A stretch of 64,000 nt of DNA from Myxococcota bacterium (lineage in GTDB: Bacteria > Myxococcota_A > UBA796 > JAFGLY01), in contig JAJRWT010000032.1 of the NCBI GenBank assembly GCA_024276675.1, positions 248,001 through 312,000 on the forward strand. Reading direction: 5' to 3'. The notes beneath the pieces are model-generated. The model saw only the letters and a program-made list of their open reading frames with translations, searched no databases and was not told the origin of the DNA. Positions 9,030-19,259 of the stretch are shown piece after piece. Both the position numbers and the translations under genes were made by a program. Position 1 is the stretch's first letter, and each line of letters opens with the position of its first letter.

Positions 9030-9174
9030 AGCCGGCGGGCGGCTTGCCCGGCGCATCGGCGCCGCCAGCCGTGCCCAGGCATGCAACGCGGTGCTGGACA
9101 TGATCGTGGCCCGGGGGCCCAGGAGGCTGGGGAGCCACGCGGGAAAACCCGGGGGGCAATGGCATCCACCACTC
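9030..9174. terminator. Convergent intergenic region with tandem GC hairpins
   Basis: Two hairpins follow the stop at 9029 directly: CGGGC-GGCTT-GCCCG (9036-9050) and GGCGC-ATCG-GCGCC (9050-9063). They share a base, so only one can form fully at a time. A further GC-rich self-complementary segment (GGCCCGGGGGCC) lies near 9108. The gap separates convergent genes, so a bidirectional termination zone is likely. None has a T-run. Confidence 0.4.
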
Positions 9175-10962
9175 CTACAACTCCCAGTAACGCAGATCTC
9201 CTGAAATGCTGGGTGTTCCCAGCGCCTTCAACAGGAGATCTTCGAAGGAGCCATATTCCCGCAGGTAGGGACGCCAAATGACATAACGGAATCCCGCAGC
9301 CGCCAGCACATCTTTGGCCGCTGTAGGGTCCGCTGAAGCCAGCACCCGCTCCAGGACAGGCTCCAGGCGTTGCAGGTTGGCGGTATTGTCCATCGCCGTG
9401 GTCACGGGGATCGCCACCGAGGCTCTCTGGTGGAAGACAGCTCCCAGGAGTGCCTGCTCGTTGGCAAAGGTGGAGGCCTCCAGCGGTAGATCCAGGACGG
9501 CCCCCGGCACGGGGTCTTCGGCCATTGCAAGAAGAGCGGGCATCCCCTCTACCCGTTCCAGGGGTTTTGGCCAGAGGACACGGGTAGTCCAGATTCCGTC
9601 GGCCACTGAAACCAGGCCAATGGTCCAGGCAAAGATCCAGGCCCATGGCCGTTTGAAACGGGCACTGGCACCAGCCAGTCCAAGGGCAAGTCCCATGGAA
9701 GCCAGCAGCACTGCGCGGTAGTACATCCCACCTTCGTCCAGGGGGTAGCCCAGTCGCTCCAGGTACTTCACGGGTAATGCGAGGTTGTAGCCGCCGATGA
9801 GCACATACTGGTATCCCAGGGAAAGTTTGGGCCCCAGTGAAACCACTGCTCCTGTCAAGACCAGGGCGACGGCAAGCCACCTCCCCTTGTATGGGCGGAG
9901 GGAAAACAGGAGGAAAGCCAGCAGCAACGGGATACCCAGGTATGCCACATGGGTGGTGAGGACAGGATTCGCCTCCCTGTGCCCCAGGCCCAGCAACAGG
10001 TCGTCCAACTGCGCCATGGGTGCGGAAAATGGAATCTCGCCTTCCGGCAGGTTGGGACCGGGAGTGAACCCGACTGTCCGTCCATTGGAGCCGGTTCCCC
10101 GGTAATACTGCCATGGGATCAGAAGAAACAAGGCCGTGACGGCCAGGCAAAGGGCCCCCCTGGCGAGAACCCGCATGGACGACAGGTGGGCGATTGGGGG
10201 TATTTTCCTTCCCACCGGAGGCGTGGAAAAACTCCTTCCAGGCAAAGCGTGGAGGAGCACCCAGCCCAGGGCTGCCAAGGGAACGAACAGTGCCGTGGAT
10301 GGGCTGGTGAAGGCCAGCGCCAACGTAGCGAGAGCCAGCAGCAGGTAGCCCCGAAGGGGTCGTCTGGTCCTCAAGGCCACGTGCAGCGCCGCCAGGTAGA
10401 GTGGAAGGGTCCAGTGGTTGAACTTGGCTACCTGGCCGTTGGACATGCTGGCCAGTGCGTAGGGGCAGAATGCGTAGGCCAGTGCTGGACCCGTGGAGGT
10501 CCATGGGCCCGCCCCGGTGACCTGGCGAAGGAGGAACCACGCCGCCAGGGCCGCCAGTCCTGGGCTCGCCAGCAACAGCAGGTTGTAGGAGCCCAGCGGC
10601 CCCAGGAAGGACCGCAGCGGGATGGCCAGAAGAGCGGGAACCCAGGCGATGAGGCGTAGATCTGCCCCCAAGGGGTAGCCCAACCTCTGGCTGAAACTCG
10701 TCCATGGCTCCCGACCCATGAACATTCGGTAAATATGGTCGAAGCACCAGACATGCCCTGAGTGGAAGGCAGCCGATACACGATATTCATCCAGGTGAAG
10801 CGGAAGCGGCCAGTGAAGCGCCGCGTTCAAGAGCAGGGAGAATGCCAGCAGCACGACCACCGCTGCCAGGCTGGCGAGGCGTCGGGATGGAGAACTCTCC
10901 TGGAGGTTGGTTCCAGAAAGCTTGGCGAGGCAGGGCTCATTGGCCATCTGACAGGTTCCCAT
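9175..10962 (-). CDS. Polytopic membrane protein, GT-C/YfhO-like
   Basis: About 595 residues with at least ten hydrophobic segments. An N-terminal LDEYRVSAAFHSGHV loop lies before the second segment. That loop position, the acidic residues after the first membrane helix and a YPLGADL motif resemble GT-C glycosyltransferase or YfhO-type proteins. A soluble C-terminal part follows. ATG 10962 and ATG 10947 (MANEPC) are both possible starts; both overlap the end of the upstream gene, giving a tight operon. Likely role: transfer of sugars to a lipid-linked glycan or envelope polymer, but donor and acceptor are unknown. Confidence 0.7.
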   Translation of the reverse strand: MGTCQMANEPCLAKLSGTNLQESSPSRRLASLAAVVVLLAFSLLLNAALHWPLPLHLDEYRVSAAFHSGHVWCFDHIYRMFMGREPWTSFSQRLGYPLGADLRLIAWVPALLAIPLRSFLGPLGSYNLLLLASPGLAALAAWFLLRQVTGAGPWTSTGPALAYAFCPYALASMSNGQVAKFNHWTLPLYLAALHVALRTRRPLRGYLLLALATLALAFTSPSTALFVPLAALGWVLLHALPGRSFSTPPVGRKIPPIAHLSSMRVLARGALCLAVTALFLLIPWQYYRGTGSNGRTVGFTPGPNLPEGEIPFSAPMAQLDDLLLGLGHREANPVLTTHVAYLGIPLLLAFLLFSLRPYKGRWLAVALVLTGAVVSLGPKLSLGYQYVLIGGYNLALPVKYLERLGYPLDEGGMYYRAVLLASMGLALGLAGASARFKRPWAWIFAWTIGLVSVADGIWTTRVLWPKPLERVEGMPALLAMAEDPVPGAVLDLPLEASTFANEQALLGAVFHQRASVAIPVTTAMDNTANLQRLEPVLERVLASADPTAAKDVLAAAGFRYVIWRPYLREYGSFEDLLLKALGTPSISGDLRYWEL

Positions 10963-12715
10963 TCGGCTCTGCGCCTTTGTCCCGTTCCACCGGCTCCCGG
11001 GAGTTGGAGTCCAGTTCCAGGACTTTGATCCAATGGTCGTCCAGTACCGTTCTGCTGTTCAGCAGGGACAATAGATCCAGCCATTCCCGGCTTCGTCCGG
11101 GATCGGCCACCGTCTTGTGCAGCACCACGTGCCGCAGCCCGATCTCTTGAATCTCCGAGTCGCCTCCTGCAAGCCTTCTCTTCAGGTCGTGGGGAACCTG
11201 GAGATCGCGCTGCACCAGGGTTAGACAGTACAGCAGCGGCCAATCCCTGGCCTCGAGACGGACCAACCAGCCGCTGAACCTGTTGTTCCACGGATTCAAC
11301 CTTGGTATGGGCAGATATGCGAACAGGGCAAAGGGCACCTTGTCGTCCTGGAAGGTGATGGGCAGGTCCAGCAGCACGGCGTCGCCCTCGAGAAACCGTA
11401 TCTGCGGAAACGGTGGCCACGAGGGATAGCGGTTCGTGGAATCTCTGGTATGAACCTGGAATGTTCCGAGGATGATCACCGAAAAGCAGGCGAGGCGCCC
11501 GGCCCACCGCCTGAAGGCAGCATCGGCTACCAGCAGGCAAGAGAGCGCCATGCTCATCCACAAGGCCAGCATCAATACGCCTGGCAGCGCGTAGCGAGTG
11601 GGCCGGGGGCAGGCCCAGAGAACCTTCACGGATGCCAACAGTCCTACGTAAGGCATGCGGGTTTCCACGGGGGCAGTGTCGCTGGTGCCGTACAGTGATG
11701 GGCCCAGAGCGACGACCAGGAGCCCAAGCGCAGCCACGGCCGGGGCGAACCATTTTCGAATCGATGGAATGGACATGAGAGAAGCAGCCACTGCCGCAAT
11801 CCACAGCGTAACCGGCACCCTGCGGAGGTTTTCGTCACCCCAGGTCGCGTCAAACAGGTCCGGGAGAGATAGCGAAATCTGTGAAAGGCGGGGCATTATC
11901 ACTGAAAGCCCATGTTCTTCCACGGGAGATCTGGAGGCCCACCAGGTCACCCATGCCCCAAGGGACAGTACAAGGATTGCTCGCGCCACTACGTTCCATC
12001 GCAAGGGCCAGATGGCCAGCAGCCCCGCCAACAGGGTCCATGGGAGCAACAAGACGGGCTCGAAGGCGTAGATACGAATAGACAGGAAGAGGCACGCAAG
12101 CCCCGGAACGATCATCCAGAGCGCCCTGCCGCGACGCAATGCCCGGACACAGAGAGCAGTGGCCAGCAGGGCGGGAGCCCACCACGCGGTCACGGGACGC
12201 CCAGAGAGCACCTCCTCCATCATCAGGGGGGCGGTGCTGGCCATCATGCCTCCAGCAAAGGCCGCCAGGGGTCGGGCACCCAACAGGCGGGCCGACAGGT
12301 GCACCGCCAGCCCATTTGTGACCAACATGGCCACAATGGAGACGTTGAAGCCGAGTGGCATCCCCAGAAAGCCTACGAACCGACCCATGATGTCGGTGAC
12401 CACACGGTTGGAAAAATCGCTCTGAAAGTCGATGCCGTCGGGCCAGGCGAGGAACTGCGATCTGCTGCCCGATTCTCCCTCTACGGAACGGGCCACGAGA
12501 AACAACGTTCCTCCCATGTCGCCTGGCCGGTAGAGATCGCTCATACGAACCATCAGGCGATGGGGAAGAACCTCGAGTAGATGCGGATACGAGAAGAACA
12601 GGGCCAGCAGGTTGGCTGAACAGGCCAACACCAGCTCTGGCAGGTACCCGAAGAACTCGCCTACAGGCCCCGACTTCGCTCCTGCGACCAGGGTAGTTTC
12701 CGAATGGGAACTCAC
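10937..12715 (-). CDS. Polytopic membrane protein, GT-C/YfhO-like, paired with its neighbour
   Basis: 592 residues with about twelve hydrophobic segments and a C-terminal soluble part of roughly 150 residues. It shares general architecture with the following gene: an N-terminal helix, an extracytoplasmic loop with acidic and aromatic residues (FLAWPDGIDFQSDF), then repeated membrane segments. Motifs such as SGRPVTAWWAPALL fit this type of envelope protein. Its 3' end overlaps the next gene by 11 to 26 bases depending on the chosen start, so the two are co-translated. Function is inferred only from topology. Confidence 0.7.
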   Translation of the reverse strand: MSSHSETTLVAGAKSGPVGEFFGYLPELVLACSANLLALFFSYPHLLEVLPHRLMVRMSDLYRPGDMGGTLFLVARSVEGESGSRSQFLAWPDGIDFQSDFSNRVVTDIMGRFVGFLGMPLGFNVSIVAMLVTNGLAVHLSARLLGARPLAAFAGGMMASTAPLMMEEVLSGRPVTAWWAPALLATALCVRALRRGRALWMIVPGLACLFLSIRIYAFEPVLLLPWTLLAGLLAIWPLRWNVVARAILVLSLGAWVTWWASRSPVEEHGLSVIMPRLSQISLSLPDLFDATWGDENLRRVPVTLWIAAVAASLMSIPSIRKWFAPAVAALGLLVVALGPSLYGTSDTAPVETRMPYVGLLASVKVLWACPRPTRYALPGVLMLALWMSMALSCLLVADAAFRRWAGRLACFSVIILGTFQVHTRDSTNRYPSWPPFPQIRFLEGDAVLLDLPITFQDDKVPFALFAYLPIPRLNPWNNRFSGWLVRLEARDWPLLYCLTLVQRDLQVPHDLKRRLAGGDSEIQEIGLRHVVLHKTVADPGRSREWLDLLSLLNSRTVLDDHWIKVLELDSNSREPVERDKGAEPNGNLSDGQ

Positions 12716-12733
12716 GATGGGGCCGGAATTGTT

Positions 12734-13321
12734 CTACTGGTCCAGGTCGACGTCACAGTCTTCGGTGCCCGTCATCTTGTCACCACATAGCAACCAGCTC
12801 GGATCTTCCGGGTCTGTGGAGACACCCGTCCAGACCTCGTAGGTTTCTTCGATGTTGTCGCCGTTGGTACCGGTCTCACACTCGTACACGCGAATGATAT
12901 CGTCTGTGCTCATGACCTCGCCCCCGAAGGAAACGATGACATAGCCACCCTCACCGCCCAACGAGACATAGTCCGCAGCCCCCTCATCGCCGCTGCAGGC
13001 ACTCTCATGGGTGGCAACCACGTACTCGCAATCCGTGGCTGCCGAGTTGTCTCCGGAGCCGAACTGGCAATCATGGACCTGCTGTGCATCGGTGGGGTTG
13101 GCCAGCAAGGTGTGGAAAAGCTGCACTCCATAGATATCCACGCCTTCGGTCTGGGTACCGGTGAAGCCGGCCGGCGGTACCGTGTCGCGGATCATGACGA
13201 AACGATAAACGCAATCGGGATCTGTTTTTTGATTGCATGGCCCACCGCAGCCAGGGGCCATCAGCCCCATGGACACCAGCCCGGCGACAGCGGCCTGGAA
13301 ATACAGGTTTCTGCGTAACAT
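12734..13321 (-). CDS. Lipoprotein of unknown function, Cys-rich
   Basis: ATG 13321 follows a textbook AGGAGG site and yields 195 residues with a lipoprotein signal (MLRRNLYFQAAVAGLVSMGL, lipidation Cys in MAPGC). The mature protein has about nine further cysteines in pairs (CNQKTDPDC, CSGDEG, CETG, CGDKMTGTEDC), suggesting disulfides outside the cytoplasm. The content is beta-rich and acidic. It lies 18 bases upstream of the GT-C pair on the same strand and may be part of that operon. No family was recognised. Confidence 0.7.
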   Translation of the reverse strand: MLRRNLYFQAAVAGLVSMGLMAPGCGGPCNQKTDPDCVYRFVMIRDTVPPAGFTGTQTEGVDIYGVQLFHTLLANPTDAQQVHDCQFGSGDNSAATDCEYVVATHESACSGDEGAADYVSLGGEGGYVIVSFGGEVMSTDDIIRVYECETGTNGDNIEETYEVWTGVSTDPEDPSWLLCGDKMTGTEDCDVDLDQ

Positions 13322-15150
<1,829 letters not shown>

Positions 15151-15161
15151 TACCCAGCCAC

Positions 15162-15181
15162 AGGGCTCCACTGGGAGCCCT
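15162..15181 (+). terminator. Hairpin after gdhA
   Basis: AGGGCTCC, loop ACTG and GGAGCCCT form a perfect 8-bp stem 11 bases after the gdhA stop. No strong T-run follows. It lies between convergent genes and could serve both. Confidence 0.5.
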
Positions 15182-15267
15182 CCTGGTTGGCAGGCCCCAC
15201 AATACAGGCGCTCTTCATCGGTGCAATGAACCAGGAGTCGTCGTGAATCTGCTTGCCCGACAGGCTT

Positions 15268-18249
15268 CTAACGGCAGTGCGTATCCTGGAATGGGCGTGG
15301 ATTGCCTGGCTTGTAGACAACGGCCAGTGATGTTCGCCCATCCACCTCCACCAGCAGGGGTTCATGGAAGCGCAGGTGGCGAAGGTGTTCTGTTCTCTGG
15401 TACACTTGTTGGGCCACCAACCAGTCCCAGTCGATGAACTCGTCGGTGAGGCCGCGTCGTACAAACAGGTAGCCCAACCTCAACGATACCATGTTATGAA
15501 AGAAGTGGCTGCCCTGTGACGGTTCCACCCACAAATCGGAGCGATCCGATTCTACGAAGACCTGGGCCTGCGAGATCTGGTTCCACTGTACCGGTACTCC
15601 CAGGGAAGGATCAGACGTGGCCCAGCGGCCGAATCCCAGCAAGATATACCGACGCCCTTCGGCCTTAAGGTCATCGTTGATTTTTTCCAGCTCCCGCGCG
15701 ATCTGCTGGGTGTGCAGTACATCAAAACACGCGGGATCTACGAAGACGAGGTCGGTGATTTCGCTGTAGCTGCCATCTCCCATGGCAGTGGTTGATTTGC
15801 ACACAAGCTGGCTGTCTTCGATGCTACTGAAGTCCACCTCGCAATAACCGTGGGCAATTCCCATGGGCCTGATCTGAAGGAAGGTGAAATCCGCGTCAGC
15901 GCCGTGTTCACCGGGAATCTCCAGGGCAAATTCGATCTCTACTGGGGCGCCGAATGAACTCCGCCCCATTTCCAGCATCTTCAGCACCACGTCGTTCAGA
16001 GGATATGCTTCTTGCTTCAGGAGCTGTGCGAAACGCAGCAGACGGGGGCCCCTCAGAGCCGCGGTATCTCGAATGATCCCCCCTTCAGCAATGGTGCTTG
16101 CAACATACCGAAGGGAGCCGTCCTTTTCCGCTCTCGAGATGCCAAGCCTCTCCAGGCTGAAAGATTCGTCAGAAGTGACCGCCACATCGGAATTCTGCAT
16201 GTTCAGACAATAGAAAGCAGTCTGGGTGTTGGCCACGAACTCTGCAGTAGAGCCGTATGGTGGGTTGACCCTGGGATAGGCCGGGCAGTAGTGATAAACC
16301 TTTTCACCCTCCACAACTGCCTTCCCCAGTCCAAGAGCCAGAGATACCACGCCGTCTTCAGGTTGCATGTCACCGTGAGGATAAAAATTGTATGAGCGAG
16401 CCACTCCGGAGATGGTGGGGTAGAAGATGTCACCGTGTCGACGACCAGCGATCTCCTGTATGATGATGCCCATCTTCTCGTCTTCTACCCGGTAGCCGGT
16501 GTTTCGGCTGTATTCCTTGGAGGCTCGGAAGAAAGTGGAAGCATAGACCAGCTTGATGGCGTCTTCCAGTTGCTTCAACCTCACCCTGGGGTCGAAGTGG
16601 TTGTTGGGCAGCATGAAGGTCTTGTAGATACCCGCAAAGGGGCGCGCCTGGCAATCTTCGAGGAGGCTGGAAGAACGAACGGCGATGGGGAAACGGATGT
16701 TGCGTACCAGGGATGCTAGATCGTGACTGGCCGTTTCCGGGAACCTGGCACGACAGAACGATTCGGCGACTCCCTGATCCAGAACGCCATCGGCTACAAA
16801 GCGATGCAGGTCGTTCAGCGCAATGAAATCGTCGAATACCTGTGTGCCCACGACGTAGGTCCTGGGAATGCGGATCTTGATCCTCGGGAACCTCGTCGCG
16901 ATGTTGCTGTTGGTAATGACCGCGTTCATGAAGGCCAGTCCTCGCGCCTTGCCTCCCAGGGAACCCTGGCCGATCTTCATGAACATGGGATCCGTACCCG
17001 ACCAGACCGAAAGAAAGTCCCTGACCACGCCTCTTTGACTTTGTTCTATGAACTCCTCGAATTTCTCGATCAAGAACTCTCGCACTTCTCCCATGTTCGC
17101 AAAGTTGGAGACTGTCTGGCTGCGTAGCTCGTCGGCCAACTCAAACTCTGTACGGGCCCGAAGCCAGATGGAGAAGTGATTTCGAACTGCGTGGAACTCC
17201 ACACTCTCGATGGGTACATGGGCCAGGACCCGGGGCATTTCGTTGATGCTGGTGGCGCGGGCACACTCCGTTCCATCGGGCAGCCGAAATATGAATTCGC
17301 CGAAACCAAAATGCGACAGGATGAATTGCCTGAGATTCGAGCCCAGGTCATGGGAGTTCTTGTCTATGAAGCACAATCCGAGATCTTCTGCCCTTTTGCG
17401 ACTGCGGTGGTCGGAAGATTGCACCAGGACGGGCAGATCCGGAACCAGCTCCTTCACGCGCTGTGCAAACCTGAAGCCCGCATCGGGGTCCACTCGACCT
17501 GCCCTCTCGAAGCGCACATCGCAGATCACGCCCAGGAGGTTGGCCCGGTAGTCATGCAGATATCGCATCCCCTGTTCATAGGTCTCGGCAAGCAGGATCT
17601 TGGGTCGAGCCCTTGTGCGCAGCAGCCTGTGAAGGTTGTTGATTCCGTCAGAGGCATGACAGCGGGTCTGGGTGAATATCTCTGTATAGATCAGTGGAAG
17701 AAACAGAGAATAGAATCGCCTGGAATCTTCAATCACCAGGACTACCTGGACTCCTGCGGCGGCATCATGGGCAACGTTTCGTGCGTCCTCGGCATTCTTT
17801 ATGATGGCCAGCAGGATTCGGGCATCACCAGACCAGAAGAACACCCGATCTTCCGCTTCCTGCTCCCTGAGAGCGGCGGTGAGTTCATCATCTCCGCCTT
17901 CGAGAGCCAGGAAGGATATGGGAAGATCCGAATGCAGGCTTTTTGCCCTGTTGTAGAAATCCAGTGCCGTCATAGTGAAGAACCGGGTCATGCTGATGAC
18001 CAGATCAAAGTTCTTTGCCCGTAGCTGATCAAGGGCCTTCTCGGGTGTTGTGCAGTGCGTGATCCGCGGGATGTAGCGCAGGTCCAGCTCCATGTACTCG
18101 AAGAGGATCCGTTCCGACAGTTCCCCGTCCTCTTCCAGCACGAAGGCGTCATAGGGGCTCGAAACGAGCAGGATCTCGCGGACGCGGAATGGAATCAGGT
18201 CGTGGTAGCCCCGGAACTGTGGCGCGTACTTGTTGAAAATGTCGGTCAC
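15268..18249 (-). CDS. Large PEP/pyruvate-binding (PPDK N-like) protein with N-terminal receiver-like region
   Basis: 993 residues from GTG 18249 (AGGTGA upstream). The first 330 residues are not part of the usual PEP-synthase fold and contain receiver-like alpha/beta segments (VQVVLVIEDSRRFYS, LPVLVQSS). The centre holds a pyruvate-phosphate-dikinase-type nucleotide-binding domain, with SLGGKARGLAFMN at about 444-456 and FPIAVRSSSLLED later. The C-terminal part has the ILLGFGRWATSDPSLGVPV block seen in this family. I see no phosphohistidine swivelling domain or PEP-binding barrel, so it is not a complete PEP synthase. A signalling or phosphotransfer role is possible; function is unknown. Confidence 0.8.
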   Translation of the reverse strand: MTDIFNKYAPQFRGYHDLIPFRVREILLVSSPYDAFVLEEDGELSERILFEYMELDLRYIPRITHCTTPEKALDQLRAKNFDLVISMTRFFTMTALDFYNRAKSLHSDLPISFLALEGGDDELTAALREQEAEDRVFFWSGDARILLAIIKNAEDARNVAHDAAAGVQVVLVIEDSRRFYSLFLPLIYTEIFTQTRCHASDGINNLHRLLRTRARPKILLAETYEQGMRYLHDYRANLLGVICDVRFERAGRVDPDAGFRFAQRVKELVPDLPVLVQSSDHRSRKRAEDLGLCFIDKNSHDLGSNLRQFILSHFGFGEFIFRLPDGTECARATSINEMPRVLAHVPIESVEFHAVRNHFSIWLRARTEFELADELRSQTVSNFANMGEVREFLIEKFEEFIEQSQRGVVRDFLSVWSGTDPMFMKIGQGSLGGKARGLAFMNAVITNSNIATRFPRIKIRIPRTYVVGTQVFDDFIALNDLHRFVADGVLDQGVAESFCRARFPETASHDLASLVRNIRFPIAVRSSSLLEDCQARPFAGIYKTFMLPNNHFDPRVRLKQLEDAIKLVYASTFFRASKEYSRNTGYRVEDEKMGIIIQEIAGRRHGDIFYPTISGVARSYNFYPHGDMQPEDGVVSLALGLGKAVVEGEKVYHYCPAYPRVNPPYGSTAEFVANTQTAFYCLNMQNSDVAVTSDESFSLERLGISRAEKDGSLRYVASTIAEGGIIRDTAALRGPRLLRFAQLLKQEAYPLNDVVLKMLEMGRSSFGAPVEIEFALEIPGEHGADADFTFLQIRPMGIAHGYCEVDFSSIEDSQLVCKSTTAMGDGSYSEITDLVFVDPACFDVLHTQQIARELEKINDDLKAEGRRYILLGFGRWATSDPSLGVPVQWNQISQAQVFVESDRSDLWVEPSQGSHFFHNMVSLRLGYLFVRRGLTDEFIDWDWLVAQQVYQRTEHLRHLRFHEPLLVEVDGRTSLAVVYKPGNPRPFQDTHCR

Positions 18250-18400
18250 AGAATCACCTCGTCAGCGAAAAAATCCTATTGGTTCGTGTGCTGCCACGGG
18301 GATCCCACTTCAGGCACGTGAACCTGATCATCTCATCGCAGTCCGTCGAAGACCAGCACAGAAAGCCGTGTTGTTTTCAGCACTGAGGGACATGGCACAG

Positions 18401-19258
18401 CTATGGTAATCGCTGGAGAAGCTCCTGGAGAACCATGCGGGTCAGTTCCCTGCACATGTCGAGACGGTACTGCCTGGTGGAGCGGATGTCGTCGATTGGG
18501 TCAGCAGAAGCGGCGGCTGCCCGGGCTGCCGCATCCAGGGCCCCCGTGTCAGTGGGAGAGGTGTTTTCAAGAACTGCTTGCACCATGGGAGCCAAGATGG
18601 GAGTGGGAGCAACGGCACCCATGGCAACCCTGACCTGCCGGAGCCTGCCATCCACCAGCCTGCCAGCCATGGCCATGGACACCTTACTGATGATGTGGTG
18701 GCTTCGGCTGCCGATACGGAGAAATGCACTGCTGGTTCCGTTGACAACGGGAAAAACGATTGACTCCAGTACCTCGTCGTTCCGTAGGACGGTTCTTCCA
18801 GGCCCTGTGAACAACTTTGATACCGGCAGGCTCCGTGTCCCATCCATGGACAGGATATTCGCTCGCGCGGCTCCTGCCATGAGCGGGGGAATTGAATCCC
18901 CCGCGGGTGAAGCGTTCATTATGTTGCCACCAATGGTGCCCCTGGAACGAATCTGTAGGGAACCCATGGCTCTGGCGGCATCCCACAGGGCGGCCAGACT
19001 GGAACGGATCAGATCCGATTCGGCGATCTGTTGAAATGTCACAAGGGCTCCCACGCTGATCATTCCATCCCTGGAGCGAATCTCCCCGGCACTCCCTCCA
19101 ACGGTCGAAAGGTCCACCAGGACCTCGGCGTTGGGGGCTCCGGGAGCAAGCATCAGGTCGGTGCCACCAGCCATGAGCCTGGCCGCCTTCCCGTACTTGC
19201 GAAGAAGCTTGGCGGCCTCTGGCAGGTCGGTTGCCCTGAAAATCCGTGTCGCGTTCAT
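18401..19258 (-). CDS. FAD-binding subunit of a molybdenum hydroxylase (xanthine dehydrogenase/CoxM family)
   Basis: 285 residues from ATG 19258, preceded by GGAGGG. Only one base separates this ATG from the stop of the large subunit gene. Typical features of the family are the N-terminal AAKLLRKYGKAARLMAGGTDL, the FAD-site segment RSRGTIGGNIMNASPAGDS and the C-terminal CO-dehydrogenase-flavoprotein-like domain. It would carry electrons from the iron-sulfur centres of the partner subunit via FAD to NAD+ or another acceptor in the cytoplasm. The substrate of the complex is not determined by the sequence. Confidence 0.92.
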   Translation of the reverse strand: MNATRIFRATDLPEAAKLLRKYGKAARLMAGGTDLMLAPGAPNAEVLVDLSTVGGSAGEIRSRDGMISVGALVTFQQIAESDLIRSSLAALWDAARAMGSLQIRSRGTIGGNIMNASPAGDSIPPLMAGAARANILSMDGTRSLPVSKLFTGPGRTVLRNDEVLESIVFPVVNGTSSAFLRIGSRSHHIISKVSMAMAGRLVDGRLRQVRVAMGAVAPTPILAPMVQAVLENTSPTDTGALDAAARAAAASADPIDDIRSTRQYRLDMCRELTRMVLQELLQRLP

Positions 19259-19259
19259 G

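Noticed and set aside
8669..10747. A 692-codon open frame on the minus strand
   Set aside because: It overlaps the GT-C-like gene (9175-10962) in another frame, has Gly/Pro/Arg/Ser-rich composition typical of a shadow frame, and lacks domains, a ribosome site or a sensible start.
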